From: Eubacterium ramulus ATCC 29099
GTDB taxonomy: Bacteria > Bacillota > Clostridia > Lachnospirales > Lachnospiraceae
Direction: 5' to 3'
NCBI RefSeq assembly: GCF_000469345.1
Contig: NZ_KI271134.1
Span: 53,698 to 98,049 of the forward strand
Length of the DNA: 44,352 bases
A program made the position numbers and the translations under genes. Below the pieces are notes generated by a model, which saw nothing but the letters and a program-made list of their open reading frames with translations, made no database searches and was not told where the DNA came from. Positions within the stretch are counted from its first letter, which is position 1; each line of letters starts with the position of its first letter. Of this stretch, positions 34,221-42,358 are shown in pieces.

Positions 34221-34252
34221 ATCGTTGTGACAGATCAGAGGAGGTGAAGTAT

Positions 34253-35056
34253 ATGAAAACAGCAGTAACAATTGCCGGAAGTGATTCCAGCGGAGGTGCC
34301 GGCATTCAGGCGGATATCAAGACAATGATGGCAAATGGTGTATATGCCATGAGCGCGATCACAGCCCTGACTGCCCAGAACACGACTGGTGTCATGGGAA
34401 TCTTAAATGCAACGCCGGAGTTTCTGGGACAGGAACTGGATAGTATTTTTACGGATATTTTTCCGGATGCAGTCAAGATCGGAATGGTTTCCGAGAAAGG
34501 GCTGATCTGTGTGATCGCAGAAAAACTGGAGCAGTATAAAGCAAAAAATATCGTAGTGGATCCGGTGATGGTGGCGACCAGTGGGGCGCGGCTTATCAGT
34601 GAGGATGCCACGGATACGTTAAAACAGAAATTATTTCCACTGGCCACTGTTCTGACACCAAACATTCCGGAGGCAGAAGTGCTGACCGGAATGAAAATCA
34701 AAAGCGCAGAGGATATGATCCGGGCAGCAGAGCAGATTTCAAAGGAGTATGACTGTGCGGTGCTTTGCAAAGGCGGACATCAGATACATACGGCCAATGA
34801 CCTGCTTTTTGCAGATGGCACGTATCACTGGTTTGAAGGAAAACGTATTGACAATCCGAATACCCATGGAACCGGATGCACTTTATCCTCAGCCATTGCT
34901 TCTAATCTGGCAAAAGGTTATGATCTGCAGACGGCAGTAGAACGTGCAAAGGAATATATTTCTGGTGCGTTGGCAGCCATGCTGGATCTGGGATCCGGCA
35001 GTGGACCGATGGATCATGGATTTGCGATAAAAAATGAATTTACGTCAGTAAATTAA
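34253..35056 (+). CDS. thiD: Hydroxymethylpyrimidine/phosphomethylpyrimidine kinase
   Basis: The 267-aa ribokinase-fold enzyme makes HMP-pyrophosphate from HMP or HMP-P. Motifs: TIAGSDSSGGAGIQADIKTM near the start, VVDPVMVATSGARL, LTPNIPEAEVL, and the anion-hole THGTGCTLSSAIAS. I choose ATG 34253, eight bases after AGGAGG; GTG 34244 lies inside that site. Confidence 0.97.
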   Translation: MKTAVTIAGSDSSGGAGIQADIKTMMANGVYAMSAITALTAQNTTGVMGILNATPEFLGQELDSIFTDIFPDAVKIGMVSEKGLICVIAEKLEQYKAKNIVVDPVMVATSGARLISEDATDTLKQKLFPLATVLTPNIPEAEVLTGMKIKSAEDMIRAAEQISKEYDCAVLCKGGHQIHTANDLLFADGTYHWFEGKRIDNPNTHGTGCTLSSAIASNLAKGYDLQTAVERAKEYISGALAAMLDLGSGSGPMDHGFAIKNEFTSVN

Positions 35057-35165
35057 GTGATGAAAATAAAAGATTTTTACCGCCCAATATACTTTATGAT
35101 AAATGAGAGCTGTATTCAGGTGGATAAAATAAATAAAAAAAGCATGAAAAGGAGGTTAAGAGAAA

Positions 35166-35699
35166 ATGAAACAGAGTGACACAGTGAAAAAACTTGCGAT
35201 GGCGGGTGTTCTGACAGCGGTTGCTGTGGTAGGAAGCCTGCTCAGTTTTCCGATTTTTGGCAGCAAATGTGCACCGGTGCAGCATATGGTAAATATTCTG
35301 GCGGCGGTTGTACTTGGACCGGGATGGGGGGTCGGCATTGCATTTTGCGCAAGCCTGCTTCGTAATCTGCTGGGACTGGGAAGCCTGATGGCATTCCCGG
35401 GAAGTATGATCGGTGCATTATGCTGTGGTCTGGCTTATATGGCATTCCGAAAACTGTGGCTGACCTGTATCGCAGAGGCATCCGGAACAGGAATCCTTGG
35501 CGGTCTGGCTGCTTATCCGGTTGCAAAACTGATGATGGGATTAAATCCGGGAGGTTTGTTTGTATACATTGTGCCATTTCTTGTTTCCACAGTAGTAGGA
35601 AGTATCCTTGCATATTTTCTTGTAACTGCGCTGCAGAAAGGCGGCGTGATCAGTATGTACAGACATCCGGCGAAAAAAGAAATGAAAATGAGCCAATAA
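35166..35699 (+). CDS. thiW: ThiW, predicted thiazole-precursor ECF transporter S component
   Basis: The 177-aa membrane protein has about five helices and the ThiW pattern: an N-terminal LAMAGVLTAVAVVGS, FGSKCAPVQHMVNILAAVVLGPGWG, then RNLLGLGSLMAFPGSMIGA. ThiW is always tied to thiamine loci and is thought to import the hydroxyethylthiazole that ThiM phosphorylates. ATG 35166 follows AAAGGAGG. No EcfA-A'-T genes are in the window, so it would use the shared module. Confidence 0.92.
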   Translation: MKQSDTVKKLAMAGVLTAVAVVGSLLSFPIFGSKCAPVQHMVNILAAVVLGPGWGVGIAFCASLLRNLLGLGSLMAFPGSMIGALCCGLAYMAFRKLWLTCIAEASGTGILGGLAAYPVAKLMMGLNPGGLFVYIVPFLVSTVVGSILAYFLVTALQKGGVISMYRHPAKKEMKMSQ

Positions 35700-35710
35700 A
35701 AATAAGAAAA

Positions 35711-35765
35711 TACGCATGCAAGCGTGATCAAGTAGCGAGAGTGGATTGCGAATGTCCGCTTTACT
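35711..35765 (+). repeat. Interspersed repeat R1, diverged copy 3
   Basis: The 3' 42 bases (TCAAGTAGCGAGAGTGGATT and onward) closely match copies 1 and 2; the 5' part differs but keeps a small inverted repeat (GCATGC). Followed after 113 bp by an inverted R2 piece, the same order as at 87-204. Confidence 0.7.
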
Positions 35766-35877
35766 ACATGTGATCAATGAACTGTAACGTAAAAAAAGGT
35801 AATGCATAGCGGCAGATTGGGAGCACCACCTTCTGTCGCATAAGAAAAATGTTGTGAAAACGACTCTGTGTGAAAAT

Positions 35878-35963
35878 GCAAGTCAAACGTACGTGAGACC
35901 TGGTGCGTGATTCTGGTCAGCATAAGCTGACATATCTGTTTCAGAATCACTGCACGTCCTCGC
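35878..35963 (-). repeat. Inverted partial copy of repeat R2
   Basis: Reverse-complemented, these 86 bases match the second domain and 3' end of R2 (about 85-90 percent by eye), with the TGTCAGC/GCTGAC hairpin kept in altered form. It ends about 40 bp before the Shine-Dalgarno of thiC, so it should be transcribed between thiW and thiC. Confidence 0.75.
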
Positions 35964-36011
35964 TCACCGGAGTTGTTATGAAAATCCATAAAATGGAAGA
36001 AGGAGAACAAG

Positions 36012-37322
36012 ATGAGAAATTACACAACACAGATGGACGCAGCAAGAAAAGGAATCGTGACACCGGAGATTGAGGCTGTTGCGAAGAAAGAACATATGAC
36101 GTCCGAGGCGCTGATGAAGCTGGTAGCAGAGGGTAAAGTAGCCATTTGCGCAAACAGGAATCATACCTGCTTGAATCCGGAGGGAGTCGGCAGCATGCTG
36201 CGTACCAAGATCAATGTAAATCTGGGAGTATCCAGAGATTGTAAAGATTACGATATTGAGATGCAGAAAGTAATGAGCGCAGTAAATCTGGGCGCTGAGG
36301 CAATCATGGATCTGTCCAGCCACGGAAATACCCAGCCATTCAGAAGAAAGCTGACAAGCGAATGTCCGGCCATGATCGGTACCGTTCCGGTTTATGACAG
36401 CGTCATCCATTATCAGAGAGACCTGGCTACATTGACAGCCAGAGATTTTATTGATGTCATTCGGATGCATGCCGAAGATGGAGTGGATTTTGTGACACTC
36501 CACTGTGGAATTACAAGAAAGACCATTGAACAGATCAAAAAACATAAACGTAAAATGAACATCGTAAGCCGTGGCGGAAGTCTGGTATTTGCATGGATGA
36601 GCATGACCGGAGAGGAAAATCCGTTTTACGAGTATTATGATGAAATCCTTGATATCTGCGAAGAGTATGATGTGACCGTTTCTCTGGGTGATGCCTGCAG
36701 ACCGGGTTGTCTGGCAGATGCCACAGATGTATGTCAGATTGAAGAGCTGGTAAGACTTGGAGAACTGACCAAGAGAGCATGGGATCACAACGTACAGGTT
36801 ATGGTAGAAGGCCCGGGCCATGTGCCGCTTGATCAGGTAGCTGCAAATATGAAAGTACAGCAGAGTATCTGTATGGGCGCACCGTTCTATGTATTAGGAC
36901 CGATCGTAACTGATATCGCACCTGGATATGACCATATCACAAGTGCCATCGGTGGTGCTGTGGCAGCAATGAATGGAGCAGCTTTCCTGTGTTATGTTAC
37001 ACCGGCAGAGCATCTGGCACTTCCAAACGTAGAAGATGTAAAACAGGGAATTATCGCATCTAAAATTGCAGCTCATGCAGCAGATATTGCAAAAGGTGTT
37101 CCGGGAGCCCGTGATATCGACGACAAGATGGCAGAGGCTCGTCAGAAACTTGACTGGGATGCCCAGTATGCATGTGCACTGGATCCGGAGACTGCAAAAG
37201 CAATCCGCGACAGCAGAAGCCCGGAAGAAGATCACAGTGACACATGTAGTATGTGTGGAAAATTCTGTGCAGTGCGCAGTATGAATAAGGCACTTGCAGG
37301 GGAGTATATTGATATTTTATAA
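36012..37322 (+). CDS. thiC: Phosphomethylpyrimidine synthase
   Basis: The 436-aa radical-SAM enzyme turns aminoimidazole ribotide into HMP phosphate. The family signature is complete: [23 protein letters not shown] near the middle, [22 protein letters not shown], and the C-terminal [4Fe-4S] motif [14 protein letters not shown] 36012 follows GAAGGAG. It ends the thi locus with a terminator at 37344. Confidence 0.98.
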   Translation: MRNYTTQMDAARKGIVTPEIEAVAKKEHMTSEALMKLVAEGKVAICANRNHTCLNPEGVGSMLRTKINVNLGVSRDCKDYDIEMQKVMSAVNLGAEAIMDLSSHGNTQPFRRKLTSECPAMIGTVPVYDSVIHYQRDLATLTARDFIDVIRMHAEDGVDFVTLHCGITRKTIEQIKKHKRKMNIVSRGGSLVFAWMSMTGEENPFYEYYDEILDICEEYDVTVSLGDACRPGCLADATDVCQIEELVRLGELTKRAWDHNVQVMVEGPGHVPLDQVAANMKVQQSICMGAPFYVLGPIVTDIAPGYDHITSAIGGAVAAMNGAAFLCYVTPAEHLALPNVEDVKQGIIASKIAAHAADIAKGVPGARDIDDKMAEARQKLDWDAQYACALDPETAKAIRDSRSPEEDHSDTCSMCGKFCAVRSMNKALAGEYIDIL

Positions 37323-37343
37323 TCAAAATTTAGAAAAAATAAG

Positions 37344-37378
37344 AGAAGCTGTCTTTCGAATGAGAGACAGCTTCTTTC
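37344..37378. terminator. Rho-independent terminator between thiC and the redox operon
   Basis: The stem GAAGCTGTCTTTC/GAGAGACAGCTTC is followed by TTTC. The minus-strand tlpA-like gene converges on it, and it may serve both. Confidence 0.85.
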
Positions 37379-37410
37379 AAAGTTTACACTCTATATTTCC
37401 ATGAACAGGA

Positions 37411-38319
37411 TTATTTATTCGCACTGTCTGCATCAATGACAGACTGAATCTGTTTCATCAAAGTATCATAGTTCTTCTGATCATCAATTCCGCCGAGCAT
37501 AGGCTCACCTACAATATTGCCGTTTCTGTCGACCAGGATTGTTGTAGGAAAGGCCATGATATTGGAAGCGTATTTACCTGCATCGGAAGAAGAATCAACG
37601 GAAAGATTGCGATATTTAGCGCCCTGGCTTTTCAGGATATCTGCAGCTTCTTTTATGGCTGTTTCATTTCCGTCGAAGGTTTCTGTGTTGATTCCTATTA
37701 CTTCACCACCGGCTGCTTTGATAGCATCGTTCAGTTCATTCAGTTTAGATAATTCAGCAACACAAGGTTTGCATCCGGTAAACCAGAAATTAACAGCGGT
37801 TACGGCATTTTTGGAAAACAGGCTTTCATCAACAGAATTGCCATCAAAATCCTTTGCGGAAAAATCTTTGAAAGGAGATACATCATCGGAATTGTTTTTC
37901 TCGCTGTTGCTGTCAGATGCAGCATTTTTCTTTTCGATTGCGGCGATTTTTTCTTCAATTTTTCTAATCGTTTCAATATCATCATTAAGTGTTTTCAACT
38001 CATCCTCTGTGAAGGAGTCTTTGTTTGATTCCACAGTGCCTGCCAGATAATCGGCATAATTTCCGCTTGGATCAGCAGTGCTTTTGCTCATCATGCCAAA
38101 TACCTTGTCCCATACGTCTTTATGATCTGCAAAAAGCTGGTTTTCCTGCTGATATAAATCATCCAGTTCAGAACTGGAATCATCAGAAGAAGCTGTACTG
38201 GATTCTGTCTGGGTATCCTGCGGTTTTTCTGTGTTAGCAGGTTGTTTTCCGTTACATGCAGTAAGCGATAATGCTGCGCAGAGTGTAAAAATAAGTAAGA
38301 AAGATCTTTTTGTTTTCAT
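37411..38319 (-). CDS. TlpA/ResA-like thioredoxin lipoprotein
   Basis: The 302-aa protein starts at ATG 38319 after AAAGGAG; a longer frame to 38454 overlaps the upstream gene and is unlikely. A lipobox ends at Cys22 (LTAC). A low-complexity Ser/Asp/Glu linker with a helical region follows to about 165. The C-terminal thioredoxin fold carries WFTGCKPCV (active CxxC) and the cis-proline stretch AFPTTILVD. It should sit outside the membrane and reduce or shuttle disulphides. It is the last gene of a minus-strand set with a membrane Fe-S protein and a CxxC microprotein, which together look like an electron route to the cell surface. Confidence 0.88.
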   Translation of the reverse strand: MKTKRSFLLIFTLCAALSLTACNGKQPANTEKPQDTQTESSTASSDDSSSELDDLYQQENQLFADHKDVWDKVFGMMSKSTADPSGNYADYLAGTVESNKDSFTEDELKTLNDDIETIRKIEEKIAAIEKKNAASDSNSEKNNSDDVSPFKDFSAKDFDGNSVDESLFSKNAVTAVNFWFTGCKPCVAELSKLNELNDAIKAAGGEVIGINTETFDGNETAIKEAADILKSQGAKYRNLSVDSSSDAGKYASNIMAFPTTILVDRNGNIVGEPMLGGIDDQKNYDTLMKQIQSVIDADSANK

Positions 38320-38392
38320 GAGTAATTGCTCCTTTTCGTAATGATATGATGTGCAGTGATTCTGCAAAAAATAAATAGTTACCGGTTGTCTG

Positions 38393-39295
38393 TTACTGAC
38401 TGCTGTGCTTCTTTTTCTTACAGGGTTTTCCCATAAACTGATAGTGGATGGCATCTTTCGGACAAGCCTTTATGCAGGCACCGCATCGTATGCATTCCGG
38501 ATGATCTGGCGTCTTACATACATCCACATCCATTTTACATGCGGTTACACATTGATTACATCCGACACATTTGCTGTTCTCAACTTTGATCGTGAGAAAG
38601 CTTATCTTATTAAACAATGAGTAGATTGCGCCAAGAGGACAGATCCATTTACAGAAAGGTCTGTAAAACAAAATACTTAACACAACAACCGTAATTAAAA
38701 TAAGGCATTTAAAGGAAAAAAGAGTTCCCAGTGCAGATCGTATCGCAGCGTTTCCAAGTGAAAGTGGGATAGCCCCTTCCAGAACACCTTGCGGACAAAT
38801 ATATTTACAGAAGAACGGGTCTCCCATTCCGATTGAGTTCGTTATAAGCATCGGCAGAAGGATAACGAAAACAACAAGGATGATGTATTTCAGGTATCTG
38901 AGTGGCTTCAGTCGGGCTGTTGAAAACTTTTTCCCGGGGATTTTATGAAGTAAATCCTGAAACCATCCAAAGGGACACAAAAAACCACATATAAATCTTC
39001 CAAGTGTTACACCAAGTAAAATAAAAAAACCGGTGATGTAGTAGGAAAATTTAAATCTGGATGATCCGACGACCGCCTGAAAGGCACCGATCGGACATGC
39101 TCCCGTTGCAGCGGGACAGGAATAACAGTTTAAGCCCGGTACACATACTGCTTTTGCGTTCCCTTGATATATTTTGCCCTTAAATAAATTGGGGATGTGG
39201 ATATTGGTGAGCAGCGTGGCAACTGCCTGTATCCATCCACGAATTCCGGCTATTTTTTTTGATGGTGATTTCTTTTTCTTATCCAATTCCGACAC
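38393..39295 (-). CDS. NapH/MauN-like membrane 4Fe-4S protein
   Basis: The 300-aa protein has about five membrane helices with cysteine clusters on the loops: NCYSCPAATGACP, then GFLCPFG, CKYICPQG and CKWICPLGA, the NapH-type signatures. At the end it has a two-cluster ferredoxin domain (CVGCNQCVTACK and CIRCGACIKACP). Such proteins move electrons across or along the membrane. The start is GTG 39295. It overlaps the microprotein gene upstream by 17 bases, and the TlpA-like gene is 73 bp downstream. I infer that it supplies reducing power to the extracellular thioredoxin. Confidence 0.88.
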   Translation of the reverse strand: MSELDKKKKSPSKKIAGIRGWIQAVATLLTNIHIPNLFKGKIYQGNAKAVCVPGLNCYSCPAATGACPIGAFQAVVGSSRFKFSYYITGFFILLGVTLGRFICGFLCPFGWFQDLLHKIPGKKFSTARLKPLRYLKYIILVVFVILLPMLITNSIGMGDPFFCKYICPQGVLEGAIPLSLGNAAIRSALGTLFSFKCLILITVVVLSILFYRPFCKWICPLGAIYSLFNKISFLTIKVENSKCVGCNQCVTACKMDVDVCKTPDHPECIRCGACIKACPKDAIHYQFMGKPCKKKKHSSQ

Positions 39296-39419
39296 ACTCC
39301 AGACATAATTTTATTGCTTTAGCAAGCACAGTAGCCGCTTCCCCCCGGATCGCACCATAGCTCACCATAGTGATCCCTGCGATGAGCACAAATGCCTGAC
39401 TTATTTTTTTGTACTTCAA
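39279..39419 (-). CDS. 46-aa CxxC microprotein (CD1871A-type)
   Basis: A 46-codon gene lies between the divergent promoters and the Fe-S gene. It starts at TTG 39419, eight or so bases after AAAGGAG, and ends at TAA 39281. The protein is a basic start (MKYKKIS), one hydrophobic helix (AFVLIAGITMVSYG), a conserved-looking RGE, then a KAIKLCLECVGIG end with one CLEC motif. It matches my memory of the CD1871A family CXXC-motif proteins, which are only known by name. It overlaps the Fe-S gene by 17 bases and should be membrane-bound. It is easy to miss by length filters. Confidence 0.75.
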   Translation of the reverse strand: MKYKKISQAFVLIAGITMVSYGAIRGEAATVLAKAIKLCLECVGIG

Positions 39420-39450
39420 GATATTGTTGCTCCTTTGTTTGTTGTATTTA

Positions 39451-39479
39451 TTGACCAGCTGACTTTGGTATTATACAAT
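39451..39479 (+). promoter_or_regulatory. Promoter of the OmpR-type two-component operon
   Basis: TTGACC (39451-39456) and TACAAT (39474-39479) are 17 bp apart. The expected start is near 39486, 35 bp before TTG 39521. It overlaps the divergent promoter on the other strand. Confidence 0.7.
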
Positions 39480-39502
39480 AACTGTTGTAAAATTTTTGTT
39501 AA
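39470..39502 (-). promoter_or_regulatory. Divergent redox-operon promoter with OmpR/PhoB-type heptamer repeats
   Basis: Read on the minus strand the order is TTAACAA, 4 bp, TTTACAA, 9 bp, TATAAT. Two heptamers with an 11-bp period stand where a -35 should be, which is the PhoB/OmpR activator layout. The OmpR-type regulator is encoded on the other side. No consensus -35 is present. Confidence 0.6.
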
Positions 39503-39520
39503 GAAACAGGTGAAAACATT

Positions 39521-40201
39521 TTGAGATTATTAATAGTTGAAGATGAAAAACAAATATGTGATACAGTTGCAAAAAGCCTGTATGCTGCCGGATATGAAGT
39601 GGATACCTGCTATGATGGGGAAGAGGCTTTTGAATGTATTCTGGCAGAGAATTATGATCTGATCGTTCTGGATCTGAATCTGCCCGGGATGGATGGGATG
39701 GAGATCCTGAAGGAACTCAGACAGAGAAATGAGGAGACAAAGGTTCTTATATTATCAGCAAGAGGACAGATCGCAGATAAAGTAGAAGGACTGGATGCAG
39801 GAGCAAATGATTATATGGAAAAACCGTTCCATTTACAGGAACTTGAGGCACGCATCAGAAGCCTGACAAGAAGAAAATTTGTGCAGAAGAATGTATGTCT
39901 GGAAAGTGGCGAGATAAGGTTTGATACAGTAAAACGTGAGGCATATGCAAAAGGGCAACTGGTTTCTTTGACAAGAAAAGAAAGTGGTATTTTAGAATAT
40001 TTGCTTCTTAATCAGGGCCGACCGGTAAGCCAGGAGGAACTGATCGAGCATGTCTGGGATGCAACTGCGGACAGTTTTAGTGGATCCATCCGGGTGCATA
40101 TGTCTTCCCTTAGAAGAAAACTTAAGGCTGTGCTGGAATATGACCCGATTTTGAACAAAGTGGGTGAGGGCTATAAAATACGAGAGGAGTTCAATCAATG
40201 A
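39521..40201 (+). CDS. OmpR-family response regulator
   Basis: The 226-aa protein has a receiver (1-118; acidic pocket VEDE, phospho-acceptor LIVLDLNLPGMDG, Lys in EKPFH) and an OmpR winged helix (about 128-222, LTRKESGILEYLLLNQGRPVS and HMSSLRRKL). It starts with TTG 39521 after an AGGTG site. It overlaps its kinase gene by 4 bases. The closest clear site for it is the divergent promoter at 39470-39502, which would make it an activator of the CxxC, Fe-S and TlpA genes. Confidence 0.93.
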   Translation: MRLLIVEDEKQICDTVAKSLYAAGYEVDTCYDGEEAFECILAENYDLIVLDLNLPGMDGMEILKELRQRNEETKVLILSARGQIADKVEGLDAGANDYMEKPFHLQELEARIRSLTRRKFVQKNVCLESGEIRFDTVKREAYAKGQLVSLTRKESGILEYLLLNQGRPVSQEELIEHVWDATADSFSGSIRVHMSSLRRKLKAVLEYDPILNKVGEGYKIREEFNQ

Positions 40202-41340
40202 AAAAAATGTCGCTGCAGTGGAGACTGACCTGTATCATTACATTATATATTGCAGTCATATGTGGCTGCCTGACAATGTTTGTCTATAAAAATGGTGTGT
40301 ATTATATCGACTCCCTGCAAGAGACCGTTGATGCCCGGGAAGGTGATAATGAGAATAATTCGAATGAAATATATATCAGCATTCCTGAGGATAAGTGGGA
40401 TGAGTTTGCAAATGACTTTTCTTTGCAGGTGTACAATAATAAGGCTGACTATAAAAGAAACAGTTTTATAATCTCAACTGTACTGGCGCTTATGGGTGGG
40501 GTAGTGACCTATTTTATAAGCGGGCATGCACTCAGACCAATCCGGGAGTTTTCTGATAAAATCGAAGAGGTAGAGGCACAGAATCTGGCAGATTCACAAA
40601 TAGAAGAAAACAAAGTGAAAGAACTCAACCAGCTTAGTATTTCGTACAACAAGATGCTTACGCGTCTCTCGGATGCATTTGAGATACAGAGACAATTTAC
40701 TGCAAATGCAGCGCATGAGCTCAGAACGCCGTTGTCTCTGATGCAGCTACAGCTTGATTTATATAATGCAACCCGGCATCCGGGAAATGATGCAGATACT
40801 ATTCAAACGATAAAAATGGTTACCGAACAGAACGACAGACTCAACAAAATGGTAAAGACGCTTCTCGACATGAGTGAACTTCAGACTGTGGGACGGGATG
40901 AGGTAATTGCAGTGGATGCTCTTGTAGATGAGGTATTGGCGGATTTGGAACCTCTCGCACAGGAAAAAAATATAAAATTAATTGGAAAATGCAAAGATAT
41001 AACGCTGCGAGGAAGTGATATCCTTATTTACAGGATGGTATACAATCTTGTTGAGAATGCCATAAAATATAATCATTTGGATGGACAGGTTACCGTAACT
41101 GCATATCAGGAGGAAAATCAGGTGCATCTGTCCGTGGAGGATACAGGAAGCGGAATCCCGGAGGAACTTAAGGAGCGTGTGTTTGAACCGTTCTTTCGCG
41201 TAGATAAATCCAGAAGCCGGGAACTTGGCGGTGTAGGGCTTGGACTTGCCCTGGTCCGGGAAATTGTGAGGGGGCATGAGGGCAGTATTACCGTCAGATC
41301 CAATCCGTCCGGAGGGACAGTTTTTGAAGTCATTTTATGA
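40198..41340 (+). CDS. Sensor histidine kinase, partner of the OmpR-type regulator
   Basis: The 380-aa protein has membrane helices at about 8-30 and 85-105 with a small outer loop of about 55 residues. A HAMP-like region follows, then HisKA with the phospho-acceptor AAHELRTPLS and an HATPase domain (NLVENAIKYN, VEDTGSGIPEE, GGVGLGLALVREIV). The outer loop carries no cysteine. It is translationally coupled to the regulator. Its signal is unknown; the divergent redox genes suggest a redox or envelope thiol cue. Confidence 0.93.
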   Translation: MKKMSLQWRLTCIITLYIAVICGCLTMFVYKNGVYYIDSLQETVDAREGDNENNSNEIYISIPEDKWDEFANDFSLQVYNNKADYKRNSFIISTVLALMGGVVTYFISGHALRPIREFSDKIEEVEAQNLADSQIEENKVKELNQLSISYNKMLTRLSDAFEIQRQFTANAAHELRTPLSLMQLQLDLYNATRHPGNDADTIQTIKMVTEQNDRLNKMVKTLLDMSELQTVGRDEVIAVDALVDEVLADLEPLAQEKNIKLIGKCKDITLRGSDILIYRMVYNLVENAIKYNHLDGQVTVTAYQEENQVHLSVEDTGSGIPEELKERVFEPFFRVDKSRSRELGGVGLGLALVREIVRGHEGSITVRSNPSGGTVFEVIL

Positions 41341-41370
41341 TGAGTTTGTATGATGAAACGGATAAAAACA

Positions 41371-41399
41371 TTGACAAATCCTCCTCATTACGATATAGT
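41371..41399 (+). promoter_or_regulatory. Promoter of mntP leader
   Basis: TTGACA (41371-41376) and TATAGT (41394-41399) with a 17-bp spacer. Transcription should start near 41406 and read the riboswitch-like leader. Confidence 0.82.
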
Positions 41400-41405
41400 T
41401 GAAAG

Positions 41406-41563
41406 AACTTCGTGAGGGAGTAGTTTGCACAGTAAGAATTGTGTGATTTGTCAACAACCTGTTTATCATTTTTAGGATAATCTGGCAAATCTTAATGAAT
41501 GAGACTCATGTATGTCAATAAGGATTATTATTTAATTCTATGGCATACCTGGGTCTCTTTTTT
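41406..41563 (+). ncRNA. Probable yybP-ykoY manganese riboswitch with terminator
   Basis: The leader holds GGGAGTAG (41416-41423) and GTCAACA (41450-41456), the two conserved loop motifs of the yybP-ykoY family. A terminator follows: GAGACTCATGTATG at 41501-41514 pairs with CATACCTGGGTCTC up to 41557, then six T. The family binds Mn2+ and turns on manganese exporters; the next gene is mntP, which supports it. The L1 motif is one base short of the usual GGGGAGTAG. Confidence 0.75.
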
Positions 41564-41651
41564 CGCTTGAGAGAAAATTGTGTCAAAGTTCCTGTCAATG
41601 ATATTCCCTGATGCGAGCTGTTAAATCATACATTATGGAGGAAATTGAATT

Positions 41652-42233
41652 ATGGGTTACTTGGAACTGGCACTGATCGGTGTCGGACTTTCCATGGATG
41701 CCTTTGCGGTATCTGTCTGTAAAGGCTTGAGCATGCGAAAAGTAGATAAAAAGTATATGTTTGTGCTGGCAGCATTTTTTGGAGGATTTCAGGCGTTGAT
41801 GCCGGCATTGGGATGGCTTCTTGGAAGTCAGTTCCAGTCTTATATTACAGCCATTGATCATTGGATCGCATTTATACTGCTTGTACTGATCGGTGGAAAA
41901 ATGATCCTGGATGTGGTCAAAGAAAAAGGAGAAAATGAAGAAGTCTGTCCGGAGGGTAGCGTGCGGATCGATCTGAGAGAATTTTTTCTGCTGGCAATTG
42001 CCACAAGTATCGATGCACTGGCAATCGGTATCACATTTGCTTTTCTGCAGGTGAGACTGATCACATCGGTAACAATCATCGGATGTATTACTTTTTGTTT
42101 TTCGATTGCAGGTGTGTTGATCGGAAATGTATTTGGAAGTAAATTCAAGGATAAGGCAACGATTCTGGGCGGCATTATCCTGATCGGAATCGGTGTGAAA
42201 ATCTTAATCGAACATCTTGGACTTTTCGGATGA
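41652..42233 (+). CDS. mntP: Manganese efflux pump MntP
   Basis: The 193-aa membrane protein has six helices in two halves. The conserved SMDAFAVSVCKGL in the first half and TSIDALAIGITFA in the second carry the acidic residues that move Mn2+. Length fits (about 185-195). ATG 41652 follows ATGGAGGAAA. It is under the probable Mn2+ riboswitch, so it would be made when manganese is high. A cation/Ca2+ antiporter gene follows. Confidence 0.95.
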   Translation: MGYLELALIGVGLSMDAFAVSVCKGLSMRKVDKKYMFVLAAFFGGFQALMPALGWLLGSQFQSYITAIDHWIAFILLVLIGGKMILDVVKEKGENEEVCPEGSVRIDLREFFLLAIATSIDALAIGITFAFLQVRLITSVTIIGCITFCFSIAGVLIGNVFGSKFKDKATILGGIILIGIGVKILIEHLGLFG

Positions 42234-42358
42234 TCAGAAGCTGGATGAAAAGGAATATTGTGAAAAACGATATGGAATATAGAATCAGCAGAAACGTGAT
42301 AGAATAGATAAGATACAGTATGTAGTGAAATAAGTGGAAGCAAGAAAGGAAGATAGAT

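Noticed and set aside
38320-38454. 45-residue N-terminal extension of the TlpA-like protein
   Set aside because: It overlaps the end of the Fe-S gene, lacks a ribosome site, and would place the lipobox inside the protein; ATG 38319 gives a proper lipoprotein signal.
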